From Rhizobium oryzicola (GTDB taxonomy: Bacteria > Pseudomonadota > Alphaproteobacteria > Rhizobiales > Rhizobiaceae): DNA of 64,000 bases. The stretch lies in contig NZ_JAUKWQ010000001.1 in assembly GCF_030504645.1 (NCBI RefSeq), positions 124,001-188,000 on the forward strand. Reading direction: 5' to 3'. Positions 10,067-18,304 of this stretch are shown here, piece by piece. The position numbers were made by a program, and so were the translations under genes. Every line of letters starts with the position of its first letter. Within the stretch, counting starts at the first letter, position 1. Below the pieces are notes generated by a model. The model saw only the letters and a program-made list of their open reading frames with translations, had not been told where the DNA came from and searched no databases.

Positions 10067-10190
10067 ATCGACGGACGCACTCCTCCTCCCAGTGTTCGTC
10101 GAGGGGACTGACAACACCTCCTCCTCCCAGTTGTCAGTCAGTTTTAGAAACCCGGCGCACCTCCTCCCGCGCCGGGTTTCTTCCGTTTTG
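10067..10190 (+). ncRNA. alpha-r14 family sRNA (NfeR1-like), three anti-SD loops
   Basis: Three consecutive hairpins each expose a CCTCC-rich loop. Hairpin 1 pairs 10069-10078 with 10092-10101 (10 bp including two G-U), loop TCCTCCTCCC. Hairpin 2 pairs 10106-10115 with 10130-10139 (10 bp perfect), loop ACCTCCTCCTCCCA. Hairpin 3 pairs 10147-10158 with 10169-10180 (12 bp perfect), loop ACCTCCTCCC, followed by a T-rich tail, so it is also the terminator. This is the known architecture of the rhizobial alpha-r14 family (S. meliloti Smr14C2/NfeR1), trans-acting RNAs of about 120 nt that pair with ribosome binding sites. The 5' end is inferred from the -10 box. Confidence 0.87.
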
Positions 10191-10413
10191 GGCCTTGTTC
10201 TCTTCATCTATGCGAAACTGAGCATGGTCTCAGCCGCTCTCCGGCTGCGCCTTGACATCCAGAGGGCCTCCCTCTACCTCCTTCGCATCGATATTTGTTT
10301 GACAAGCGGGACTACGCGCCAAGGCGCAAAGACGACCTTTCTTCAAATACGACCACCGAGCTTTCCCGTCAGGGACGGCTCAAAGATACACGTTGCGAAG
10401 GAAAGGCATCGTT
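10191..10413 (+). other. Leader region of the cold-shock gene
   Basis: About 220 bases between the sRNA terminator and the cold-shock start codon, with no ORF of note. Long structured 5' leaders are usual for csp genes. The Shine-Dalgarno GAAGGAAAGG lies at 10397-10406. No promoter is confidently placed. Confidence 0.4.
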
Positions 10414-10623
10414 ATGGCAACTGGTACCGTAAAGTGGTTCAATGCGACCAAGGGTTTTGGCTTCATCCAGCCGGATGATGGCGCTCAGGACGTTTTCGTT
10501 CACATCTCTGCCGTTCAGCGTGCTGGCCTCACCGGCCTGTCCGACGGCCAGAAGGTTGAGTACGAACTGGTGACCGACAAGCGCTCGGGCCGCGTTTCCG
10601 CAGACCATCTGCAGGCCGCCTGA
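10414..10623 (+). CDS. CspA-family cold-shock protein
   Basis: 69 residues from the ATG at 10414 (an upstream in-frame start is not supported by a ribosome binding site). A single cold-shock domain with RNP1 [10 protein letters not shown] and RNP2 VFVHISAV, beginning [10 protein letters not shown] as usual. It binds single-stranded RNA and acts as an RNA chaperone in the cytoplasm. Rhizobia carry several paralogues, so no gene number is assigned. A strong terminator follows at 10659. Confidence 0.96.
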   Translation: MATGTVKWFNATKGFGFIQPDDGAQDVFVHISAVQRAGLTGLSDGQKVEYELVTDKRSGRVSADHLQAA

Positions 10624-10656
10624 TTCGGCCCCCCCCTCTTTCGAGAGAACAATTTT

Positions 10657-10697
10657 GGAGGGCGCCCTTGCAATCGCGGGGCGCCCTTCCCATTTTC
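10657..10697 (+). terminator. Terminator of the cold-shock gene
   Basis: AGGGCGCCC (10659-10667) pairs with GGGCGCCCT (10679-10687), a 9-bp perfect stem. A T-rich stretch follows (TTCCCATTTTC). Confidence 0.75.
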
Positions 10698-10829
10698 GGA
10701 TCAAGCGCATGTCGTGAAGATCCAGCGGCGTAAATCGCCGCGCCATCCCGCACTTCAGGTTGATGCCGTTAACGGAATGTTAACCAAGTGCAGGGATGAT
10801 GAGGTCATGCTGTTAAAGCGGATCCTGCT

Positions 10830-10930
10830 TTACTCACGATATGCAACCCCTTGATGCCTGTGACCACGGATGTACTGGCGCGATGCATGAGGGGTGGGAA
10901 AGGTCGGGCTTGCCCGGCCTTTTTGCGTTT
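10830..10930 (+). ncRNA. Candidate small RNA with terminator
   Basis: A plus-strand intrinsic terminator (AAAGGTCGGGC 10899-10909, GCCCGGCCTTT 10912-10922, then a further T-run) stands in an otherwise empty gap, 200 bases past the cold-shock terminator. Just upstream, ACCCCT (10846-10851) plus ATGC (10854-10857) pair with GCAT (10885-10888) plus AGGGGT (10890-10895). No ORF with a ribosome binding site precedes it. I infer a short structured RNA; its 5' end and promoter are not identified. Confidence 0.4.
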
Positions 10931-10945
10931 TTGGCTTTTCGTTCG

Positions 10946-10983
10946 GACAGAAAACAGAAAGCGGCTTGCGCTGGGCAAGCCGC
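10946..10983 (-). terminator. Terminator of the M20 peptidase gene
   Basis: GCGGCTTGC (10961-10969) pairs with GCAAGCCGC (10975-10983). On the minus strand TTTCTGTTTTCTG follows the stem. Confidence 0.75.
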
Positions 10984-10996
10984 CTTGGCTGCCGGA

Positions 10997-12379
10997 TCAC
11001 AGCGCGTCGAGAATTCGGATCCAGGACCGGATGCCCTTGTGGAAGGACTGAAGGTCATACTTCTCGTTGGGGGAATGGATGCGGTCGTCGATCAGGCCAT
11101 AGCCCACGAGAAGCGAATCCATGCCGAGATAGGTCTGGAAGTCGCCGACGATTGGGATGGAGCCGCCCATGCCGACGACGACGGCGGCCTTCGGCCATTC
11201 GTCCGAAAGGGCAGCCTTGGCCTTTGTGAGAACCGGCGAGTCATAGGCGAGCTGAATGGCCGGCGAGCCGCCATGCTCGTGGAACTCGACCGAGCAATCC
11301 GCCGGGATCTTGGAGCGGATATAGGCGCGGAAGCTATCGCGGATCTTGGCCGGGTCCTGCTCGCCGACCAGGCGGAAGGAGATTTTCGCGGAGGCCTTGG
11401 CGGCAATGACAGTCTTGAAGCCTTCGCCCGTATAGCCGCCCCAGATGCCGTTCACTTCGCAGGTCGGGCGTGCCCAGGTCAGTTCCAGAACCGAGCGTCC
11501 CTTTTCACCTGACGGTTCGGAGAGGCCAACTTCACCCAGGAAGCTTTTCGCGTCGCGGCCAAGCGTCGCCCAGCTGGCCTTGATGTTCTCAGGTGTTTCT
11601 TCCACGCCGTCATAGAAGCCCGGTAGTGTGATGCGACCGGTCTCGTCGCGCAGACCCGCCAACGCGGTCGTCAGGATATGGATCGGGTTGGCGGCGGCAC
11701 CGCCGAACAGGCCGGAATGCAGATCGCGATCGGCCGCATGAACCGTGATTTCCTCACCCACGAGGCCGCGTAGCGTTGCCGCGATCGCAGGCGTCTCGGT
11801 ATCCCACATGCTGGTGTCGCAGACGAGGGCGTATTCCGCCTTCAATTCCGCCGCATTGGCTTCCAGGAACGGCTTCAGCGATGGCGAGCCAGACTCCTCT
11901 TCGCCTTCGAACAGGATGGTGATCTTGACCGGCAGCGAGCCCTTCACATCCTTATAGGCGCGGCAGGCTTCCAGGAAGGTCAGGAGCTGACCCTTGTCAT
12001 CGGATGTGCCGCGGCCGGTGATGATCTTACGACCGCCCTCCAGTTCCTTGATGGCGGGCGCGAAGGGATCGTTTTCCCAAAGCTCAAGCGGATCTACCGG
12101 CTGAACATCGTAATGGCCGTAGAACAGCACGTGCGGCGCATCGGCCCGATCGGCATCGTGATGGGCGACGACCATGGGATGGCCGGGCGTGTCACGGACG
12201 GAGGCGGTGAAGCCCAAATCCGTCAGTGCTTTCACCAGCCATTCGGCCGCTTTGCGGCAGTCGGCCTTGTAAGCCGGGTCTGTGGAGATCGAGGGAATGC
12301 GGACGAGATCGAACAGCCGTTCCAGGCTGGCATTGAGGTTCGCGTCGGCTTTCGCGAGGATAGGGGAGAGATCGGTCAT
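10997..12379 (-). CDS. M20-family dipeptidase/metallopeptidase
   Basis: 460 residues from the ATG at 12379 (AGGAA about 8 bases upstream; 20 further in-frame upstream codons are not supported). Metal and catalytic motifs of the M20 family are present: FYGHYDVQP (His and Asp), GRGTSDDKG (bridging Asp), GEEESGSP (general-base Glu and metal Glu), CDTSMW. The dimerisation lid domain occupies about residues 190-330. Likely a cytoplasmic dizinc peptidase cleaving dipeptides or N-acyl substrates; the exact substrate is unknown. Confidence 0.92.
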   Translation of the reverse strand: MTDLSPILAKADANLNASLERLFDLVRIPSISTDPAYKADCRKAAEWLVKALTDLGFTASVRDTPGHPMVVAHHDADRADAPHVLFYGHYDVQPVDPLELWENDPFAPAIKELEGGRKIITGRGTSDDKGQLLTFLEACRAYKDVKGSLPVKITILFEGEEESGSPSLKPFLEANAAELKAEYALVCDTSMWDTETPAIAATLRGLVGEEITVHAADRDLHSGLFGGAAANPIHILTTALAGLRDETGRITLPGFYDGVEETPENIKASWATLGRDAKSFLGEVGLSEPSGEKGRSVLELTWARPTCEVNGIWGGYTGEGFKTVIAAKASAKISFRLVGEQDPAKIRDSFRAYIRSKIPADCSVEFHEHGGSPAIQLAYDSPVLTKAKAALSDEWPKAAVVVGMGGSIPIVGDFQTYLGMDSLLVGYGLIDDRIHSPNEKYDLQSFHKGIRSWIRILDAL

Positions 12380-12459
12380 GCGGATATTCCTGCTGTCGAA
12401 TGCATGGGCTGTCAGCACCCTATTTCGGATATCCGGCAAAGAAAACCCGAAGAGACGGC

Positions 12460-12897
12460 CTATTTTTCCAGCTTCCGCCCGTTGGCAATCGCCATGCGCA
12501 TATATTCCTTCAGCAGCTCCCGCTCGAAGCGGCGAAAGCCGTGGAAGATCTCTTCATCTGCCTGGGCGGCGGCCGTCATCGCCAGTTCCTGCAATTCCCG
12601 GCCCCGGCGCGTGAGGGCAACGATCTGGGCGCGCCGGTCGCTGGGATGCGGCGTGCGGGAAATCAGCCCGTCCCGTTCCATGCGGGCCAAAGTGTTCGCA
12701 AGCGTTGCCTGCTCCACATCCATCCGGTCCAGCAACTGGCGTTGCGTCAATCCGTCTTCCTGCCAGAGTGCCTGCAATACGGGAAATTGTCCGGGTGAAA
12801 AGCCAAGCGCAGAGGCGCGCCGTTGCAGCGAGCGTGAAAGGCTCTTGGCAAGCTGGTTGGCAAGATAAAGCGCCGAATCGGAACGTTCGAAGGCCAT
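12460..12897 (-). CDS. MarR-family transcriptional regulator
   Basis: 145 residues from the ATG at 12897 (AAGG-type site 9 bases upstream). The winged helix-turn-helix is clear: QFPVLQALWQEDGLTQRQLLDRMDVEQATLANTLARMERDGLISR, with the wing DPSDRRAQIV-like HPSDRRAQIVALT. Flanking helices make the dimer interface. Such proteins usually repress their own gene and a neighbour and respond to small phenolics or oxidants. The target is not evident. The downstream M20 gene reads in the same direction 80 bases away and could be co-transcribed. Confidence 0.9.
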   Translation of the reverse strand: MAFERSDSALYLANQLAKSLSRSLQRRASALGFSPGQFPVLQALWQEDGLTQRQLLDRMDVEQATLANTLARMERDGLISRTPHPSDRRAQIVALTRRGRELQELAMTAAAQADEEIFHGFRRFERELLKEYMRMAIANGRKLEK

Positions 12898-13048
12898 GAA
12901 GGGCATCCTTCGGGTCATGCAGGAAAACATGGCATGCTGCTGTCTTCCGCCGCGGTTTGCGGCAGGCTCGGCATCCTACGAATCACATCAGGCTCGCCGA
13001 TTGCATAGCACGGTATCTTTCACGCCTGCGGCTGGGAAGAGGCAAGCT

Positions 13049-13198
13049 CCAAAAGAAACCGCCACGGTCGGGAGGGACAACCGTGGCGGCTCAATGGGGG
13101 GACAAAGGCCCGGAGAGGGGGATAGACCTTTGTCCGGCCTGATGCGGCGGGGGACGAGCCGACTGTCAGGCTGCGGCGTAATCAATCGCCGGTGACCA
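13049..13198 (-). ncRNA. Candidate sRNA with three C-rich hairpin loops
   Basis: On the minus strand three hairpins follow each other. Stem 13137-13142/13166-13171 has a loop including CGTCCCCCGCC. Stem 13100-13108/13127-13135 (9 bp) has loop TCTATCCCCCTCTCCGGG. Stem 13059-13068/13080-13089 (10 bp perfect) has loop TGTCCCTCCCG and is followed by TTTCTTTT, a good terminator. No ORF fits. The pyrimidine-rich loops recall anti-SD sRNAs such as alpha-r14, but the sequence is not that family. A TTGAAA near 13226 with CATCTC 17 bases on would start transcription near 13198; the promoter is weak. Confidence 0.55.
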
Positions 13199-13240
13199 AG
13201 AGATGTGGGGGCGACTCCGGCTTTTCAAGGAAAGAGCCGA

Positions 13241-13645
13241 TTACATGTCGGTAACGTTGTGGTGAGGGGTTTTTGAACGACCGTGTTGGCGCCAGAAGAG
13301 AGCTGCCATTGTAGGCACATAAACCGCCAAAAAGACTGCCAGCGTCTCTAACATGTCTATCAGCGTTGCGTCTGGTTTCGTCGTAACGGTGATGAGAACA
13401 AAGCTTGCCAGCAGGAAGCCATTCGCAAGATACCTTGCGAGTTCCTTTGACCAGGAGCGCGATATCGCTTCCTCAGCGGGAAAAAGCTGATCCAGCCCAA
13501 GGGAGGCGAGTACAAAGACAGGCGCGAACATCACCTTGGGAAGGAGTAGCCAGGTGGGAACTTGGTGAAAATATCCGATGACGCCGACAAACGCCGCCAG
13601 GCCGATGGATGTCAAAAAGGCTGTCGATAAGCGAACTCTTGGCAT
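13241..13645 (-). CDS. Small membrane protein, unknown
   Basis: 134 residues with four hydrophobic segments (about 8-24, 30-50, 72-90, 97-117) and short charged loops. No conserved motif is recognised. The stop lies just before the candidate minus-strand sRNA, so readthrough or a processed 3' end RNA is possible. Inner-membrane location inferred; function unknown. Confidence 0.6.
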   Translation of the reverse strand: MPRVRLSTAFLTSIGLAAFVGVIGYFHQVPTWLLLPKVMFAPVFVLASLGLDQLFPAEEAISRSWSKELARYLANGFLLASFVLITVTTKPDATLIDMLETLAVFLAVYVPTMAALFWRQHGRSKTPHHNVTDM

Positions 13646-13789
13646 GGCCAGCCTCCAAAGAGTGGCATTGTGATTTTCAATATGGCTGGCAGCCTATTCC
13701 CGACCTCGATCCGCTACCACCTTGCATTTTCAGGGGTGAAGAGCCGGTTGTGATGGACCTTTCCTGCCGGTCGCGCTATCCATCCTTTC

Positions 13790-16765
13790 ATGAAAAAAGG
13801 CGATCACCTCTTCCTTGTCGACGGGTCCGGTTTCATCTTCCGTGCCTTCCACGCGCTCCCGGCGCTGACGCGCAAATCCGACGGCTTGCCCGTCGGAGCA
13901 GTGTCCGGCTTCTGCAACATGCTGTGGAAGCTTCTGACCAATGCCCGCGACACCAATGTCGGTGTGACGCCCACGCATTTCGCGGTCATCTTCGACTATT
14001 CGTCGAAGACCTTCCGCAAGGATCTCTATGACGCCTACAAGGCAAACCGCTCAGCGCCGCCGGAAGAACTGGTGCCGCAGTTCGGCCTGATCCGCCAGGC
14101 AACGCGCGCCTTCAACCTGCCATGCATCGAGACCGAAGGCTTTGAGGCTGATGACATCATCGCAACGTATGCCCGTGCGGCGGAGGCGATCGGTGCCGAC
14201 GTGACGATCATTTCCTCCGACAAGGACCTGATGCAGCTGGTGACGCCAAACGTCCACATGTATGACAGCATGAAGGACAAGCAGATCGGCATCCCCGATG
14301 TTATCGAGAAGTGGGGCGTGCCGCCGGAAAAGATGATCGACCTGCAGGCGCTGGTCGGCGATTCCGTCGATAACGTGCCCGGCATTCCAGGCATCGGTCC
14401 AAAGACAGCGGCTCAGCTGCTGGAAGAATTCGGCGATCTCGACACGCTTTTGGCGCGCGCCGACGAGATCAAGCAGGTGAAGCGCCGGGAGAACATCGTT
14501 GCCAACGCGGACATGGCGCGGCTGTCCCGCAAGCTTGTTGAGTTGCGTACCGATGTGCCGCTGGACCTGCCGCTGGATGCGCTGGTTCTAGAAAAGCAGG
14601 ACGGACCGAAGCTGCTCGGCTTCCTGAAGGCTATGGAATTCGGCACGCTGACCCGCCGCGTGGCGGAAGCCTGCGATTGCGATGCAAGTGCCATCGAACC
14701 GGCGGAAGTGCTGGTGGAGTGGGGCACGGCAGCGCATGGGCCGGATCTCGATCCCGGTGCCGAACACCCTGCCAGCGAGGCGCCGCTGGCGCCTGCCGCT
14801 GCGCCTGCCGCAAAAGCCTCCGCCGAGAGGGCCAAGGCGGCGGAACTCGCGGCGCGCCGGCTGGAAGCCTTTGCCGGCAAGGAAATCGACCGCTCCCGTT
14901 ACCTCACCATCCGCGATCTTGATACGCTAAAGACCTGGATCGCTGCGGCGAAGGATACCGGTCTTGTCGGCTTCGATACGGAAACGACTGCTGTCGATCC
15001 CATGCTGGCGGATCTGGTCGGCGTGTCGCTCGCCATCCAGGACAATTCCAAGGGGCCGGATTCGACCGAGATCATGGCGGCCTATGTGCCGCTGGCGCAT
15101 CAATCCGGCCATGGCGATCTCTTGGGCGGCGGATTGGTCGAGGGCCAGATCCCGATGGCGGATGCGCTTGCCGCGCTGAAGGATCTGCTGGAAGACCCTT
15201 CGGTGCTGAAGGTCGCGCAGAACCTGAAATATGATTACCTCGTGATGAAGCGGCATGGGGTCACCATGCAGAGCTTCGACGACACGATGCTGATTTCCTA
15301 TGTGCTGGAGGCCGGTGCCGGCAATCACGGCATGGATGCCCTGTCCGAACGCTGGCTCGGCCACACGCCGATCCCTTACAAGGATGTGGCGGGTTCGGGC
15401 AAATCGCAGGTAACCTTCGATCTCGTGGATATCGAAAAGGCGACGGCCTACGCCGCCGAGGATGCCGATGTCACGCTGCGCCTCTGGCTGGTGCTGAAGC
15501 CCCGGCTTGCTGCCGAAGGTCTGACACGCGTCTATGAGCGGCTGGAGCGCCCGCTGGTGCCCGTTCTCGCCCATATGGAGGAGCGCGGCATCACCATCGA
15601 CCGGCAGATCCTCTCGCGCCTCTCCGGCGAACTTGCCCAGAAGGCAGCAGGTTTCGAAGACGAGATCTATCAGCTGGCGGGTGAGCGCTTCAACATTGGT
15701 TCGCCGAAGCAGCTGGGCGACATCCTGTTCGGCAAGATGAACCTGCCGGGCGGCTCCAAGACCAAGACCGGCCAATGGTCTACCTCGGCGCAGGTGCTGG
15801 AAGATCTGGCCGCGCAAGGCGCGGAACTGCCGCGCAAGATCGTCGACTGGCGCCAGCTGACCAAGCTGAAGAGCACCTATACGGATGCGCTGCCATCCTA
15901 TGTGCATCCGCAGACCAAGCGCATTCACACCTGCTATTCGCTGGCATCGACCACCACGGGCCGGCTTTCCTCCTCCGAGCCGAACCTGCAGAACATTCCC
16001 GTGCGCAATGCCGAGGGGCGCAAGATCCGCACCGCCTTCATCTCAACGCCCGGCCACAAGCTGCTGTCTGCCGACTACAGCCAGATCGAACTGCGTGTGC
16101 TGGCGCATGTGGCTGATATTCCGCAGCTGCGCCAAGCCTTTGCCGACGGCGTGGATATTCATGCGATGACGGCCTCGGAGATGTTCGGCGTACCGGTCGA
16201 AGGCATGCCGGGCGAGGTACGCCGCCGCGCCAAGGCGATCAACTTCGGCATCATCTACGGCATTTCGGCCTTTGGTCTCGCGAACCAATTGTCCATCGAG
16301 CGCTCGGAAGCGGGTGATTACATCAAGAAGTATTTCGAACGCTTCCCCGGCATCCGCGATTACATGGAAAGCACCAAGGCCTTTGCGCGCGAGCATGGCT
16401 ATGTGGAAACCATTTTTGGCCGGCGCGCGCATTACCCCGAGATCAAGTCGTCCAATCCCTCCGTGCGCGCCTTCAACGAACGTGCCGCCATCAACGCGCC
16501 CATTCAGGGGTCGGCGGCCGATGTCATCCGCCGTGCCATGGTTCAGATCGAGCCTGCGCTTGCCGCCGCAGGACTACAAGAGCGGGTCCGCATGCTGCTG
16601 CAGGTTCATGACGAATTGATCTTTGAAGTGGAAGAGGATGCGATCGACGCCGCCATGCCTGTCATCGTCAAGACGATGGAGCATGCGACCATGCCGGCCA
16701 TTGCTATGCGAGTTCCATTGAAGGTGGATGCGCGCGCGGCCTCGAACTGGGACGAGGCGCATTGA
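13790..16765 (+). CDS. polA: DNA polymerase I
   Basis: 991 residues. The N-terminal 5'-3' exonuclease (1 to about 290) starts with LFLVDGSGFIFRAFHALP and contains FEADDIIATYA and SDKDLMQLV. The 3'-5' exonuclease (about 380-570) keeps FDTETTA and the Y-x-x-x-D motif (YAAEDADVTLRL), so proofreading is likely. The polymerase (about 600-991) has motif A SADYSQIELRVLAH, motif B RRRAKAINFGIIYG and motif C QVHDELIFEV. It fills gaps in repair and removes Okazaki primers. It ends inside a hairpin shared with the convergent gene. Confidence 0.98.
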   Translation: MKKGDHLFLVDGSGFIFRAFHALPALTRKSDGLPVGAVSGFCNMLWKLLTNARDTNVGVTPTHFAVIFDYSSKTFRKDLYDAYKANRSAPPEELVPQFGLIRQATRAFNLPCIETEGFEADDIIATYARAAEAIGADVTIISSDKDLMQLVTPNVHMYDSMKDKQIGIPDVIEKWGVPPEKMIDLQALVGDSVDNVPGIPGIGPKTAAQLLEEFGDLDTLLARADEIKQVKRRENIVANADMARLSRKLVELRTDVPLDLPLDALVLEKQDGPKLLGFLKAMEFGTLTRRVAEACDCDASAIEPAEVLVEWGTAAHGPDLDPGAEHPASEAPLAPAAAPAAKASAERAKAAELAARRLEAFAGKEIDRSRYLTIRDLDTLKTWIAAAKDTGLVGFDTETTAVDPMLADLVGVSLAIQDNSKGPDSTEIMAAYVPLAHQSGHGDLLGGGLVEGQIPMADALAALKDLLEDPSVLKVAQNLKYDYLVMKRHGVTMQSFDDTMLISYVLEAGAGNHGMDALSERWLGHTPIPYKDVAGSGKSQVTFDLVDIEKATAYAAEDADVTLRLWLVLKPRLAAEGLTRVYERLERPLVPVLAHMEERGITIDRQILSRLSGELAQKAAGFEDEIYQLAGERFNIGSPKQLGDILFGKMNLPGGSKTKTGQWSTSAQVLEDLAAQGAELPRKIVDWRQLTKLKSTYTDALPSYVHPQTKRIHTCYSLASTTTGRLSSSEPNLQNIPVRNAEGRKIRTAFISTPGHKLLSADYSQIELRVLAHVADIPQLRQAFADGVDIHAMTASEMFGVPVEGMPGEVRRRAKAINFGIIYGISAFGLANQLSIERSEAGDYIKKYFERFPGIRDYMESTKAFAREHGYVETIFGRRAHYPEIKSSNPSVRAFNERAAINAPIQGSAADVIRRAMVQIEPALAAAGLQERVRMLLQVHDELIFEVEEDAIDAAMPVIVKTMEHATMPAIAMRVPLKVDARAASNWDEAH

Positions 16766-16779
16766 CCTGAAGGTCAATG
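16760..16779. terminator. Stem-loop holding both convergent stop codons
   Basis: CATTGACCT (16760-16768) pairs with AGGTCAATG (16771-16779) across a 2-base spacer. The polA stop (16763-16765) and the stop of the minus-strand gene (16774-16776) both lie in the stem. It could act as a compact bidirectional 3' end, though there is no T-run and the loop is too tight for the innermost pairs to form. Confidence 0.45.
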
Positions 16780-17064
16780 CTGTCCCGGATAGAGTGAGGC
16801 AAGGGCGGTTCCAAGAAGCTGCTCGGTATAGCGCAGGGCGGAAAGCCGGGCGTCTTCCGCCAGGCCGAGCTCCTGACACCGCTGGCCAACGGTTTCGCTG
16901 ATCAACTGGGCAATACCGCGCGCCTGACGCGGATCACCGTTTTCGGACGTATCGAGCGCCATGGCCAATGCCGTCATGGAAATGATTTCCAGCGCCACCA
17001 TGCGCGCTTCCAGCTCAGATAGAACATCTGCCGCGTGACCATCGCTTCTGTATGCGTCCGCCAT
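16774..17064 (-). CDS. Small helical protein, unknown
   Basis: 96 residues from the ATG at 17064, preceded by AGAGGAGAG, a strong ribosome binding site. The protein is predicted helical, with segments VLSELEARMVALEIISMTALAMAL and LRYTEQLLGTALASLY and no TM segment or signal peptide. It has one Cys. No family is recognised. Convergent with polA. Confidence 0.65.
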   Translation of the reverse strand: MADAYRSDGHAADVLSELEARMVALEIISMTALAMALDTSENGDPRQARGIAQLISETVGQRCQELGLAEDARLSALRYTEQLLGTALASLYPGQH

Positions 17065-17202
17065 GTTCTCTCCTCTGTTCGAGCGGTTCGAGATCACTTA
17101 GCGCGAAACGATCCACTTTAAAGCGAGATAGATCAAATTTCCCTCCAAGGACGATAGAAGTTTTTTCTATGGGATCCGAGGCGAGGGCGGGACGATCTGT
17201 CG

Positions 17203-17895
17203 TTATGAAGCGCCGCCAAGCAATGCCACCTTCATAACTGTGAAAGGCGCTCCGCGTTCCGGCTCAGCAAACAGGCCAAGATGGGAAATCGGCAGCGGAC
17301 GGCCGGTGAAATCGGCAAAGCGGGGGGAGAGGATATCGCGAACCTGCTCTTGATCTTCCGGCGGTACCTGGCCGGTCAGGGTCATGTGAAAGCGGAAGTC
17401 TTCGAAGACTGAAGGATAGCCCCACCGCTCCAGATGGGCGCGCTTGCGCTCGGTCAGCTTGTCCGGATTGCGCCGGGCGATATCTTCCGGCGACAGCGGC
17501 GCGCGGAAGATCTCGAAGTAACGGACGATCTTGGCGGCCAGGTCATCGATTGCTGCCGAGTCTTCTCCGGGGGTGAGCGCAAAGAAGGCGCCGAGGCTGG
17601 ATAGGGTCAGCTCCGGAATGACGGTTGCGGGTGTGGCGGCAACAAAGGAATCGAAGGCGGCCACAAGCTCTTCCTCGGTGCGGCCCGGCGCCAGTGAGAA
17701 GGGCGCTTTCAAGGTTGCATGGAAACCGTAGCGGGCGGGTTCGGCCACCAGCATCCGCCATGCTTCCAAGGTCAGATCAGGCACTGCGGGAGGTGCCAAT
17801 GTCTCACCGGTAAAGGCATCGCGCCCCAGCCAGGCCGCCGCCGCCTTCGTCAGCGCATCATCCTGCGGTGGCGTGAAATAGACGGCGTAGCGCAT
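17203..17895 (-). CDS. DUF1045 2H phosphoesterase-like protein
   Basis: 230 residues. Two H-x-T motifs, FHATL (about residues 58-62) and FHMTL (about 169-173), mark the 2H phosphoesterase/LigT fold. The start MRYAVYFTP and the spacing match the DUF1045 family. Members often sit with phn (C-P lyase) genes and are annotated as putative phosphonate-metabolism proteins, but no phn gene is near here. Probable cytoplasmic cyclic phosphodiesterase-type enzyme; substrate unknown. Confidence 0.85.
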   Translation of the reverse strand: MRYAVYFTPPQDDALTKAAAAWLGRDAFTGETLAPPAVPDLTLEAWRMLVAEPARYGFHATLKAPFSLAPGRTEEELVAAFDSFVAATPATVIPELTLSSLGAFFALTPGEDSAAIDDLAAKIVRYFEIFRAPLSPEDIARRNPDKLTERKRAHLERWGYPSVFEDFRFHMTLTGQVPPEDQEQVRDILSPRFADFTGRPLPISHLGLFAEPERGAPFTVMKVALLGGAS

Positions 17896-17946
17896 GGAAA
17901 ACCTCGAATCGGAAGGGTGAGAAGACGGGTGGTCAGCAGTTTGCGT

Positions 17947-18220
17947 TAGAGCCTATCAGGGCTAAATGAAATTGTTCTGCCGGAAACATTTTTCGTCAGG
18001 ATCAAGGCTTTCGGCGAAGGACATACCTCCCGGTACGGTCGAGACGAAAGCCGCAGATAATGGCGGAAAATGATCCGGCCCATTGGGTTGGCTGAGGCGG
18101 GTCATCTGCTTTGTCGAGCGGCTTGGCCGTATGCTTTGGCTACGACGCGCGCCGCGCTCCTCGCATATGACCCCGCCTGAGCCAACAGAACCGTTTCCAT
18201 TTAACCTTGATAGGCTCTAG
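17947..18220. repeat. Inverted-repeat mosaic element (RIME/MITE-like)
   Basis: A 25-base terminal inverted repeat bounds this gap: TAGAGCCTATCAGGG... at 17947-17971 and its near-complement ending ...GATAGGCTCTA at 18194-18219, with few differences. Inside is a second imperfect palindrome, GTTGGCTGAGGCGGG.. (18087-18105) against ..CCCGCCTGAGCCAAC (18167-18186). It has no ORF and no target-site duplication that I can see. The nested palindromes fit the rhizobial intergenic mosaic elements; a non-autonomous transposon remnant is the alternative. Confidence 0.65.
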
Positions 18221-18304
18221 CCGCGCGCAATGACGACAGCATGTCTGTACAAGGAACCACAGGCGTTTTCCTGCATTCTCTTTTCGAACAGAAGGAGAAA
18301 ATCC

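Noticed and set aside
17155-17175. ATAGAA/TTCTAT hairpin before the 96-residue gene
   Set aside because: Short AT-only stem with no clear transcript end; likely chance.
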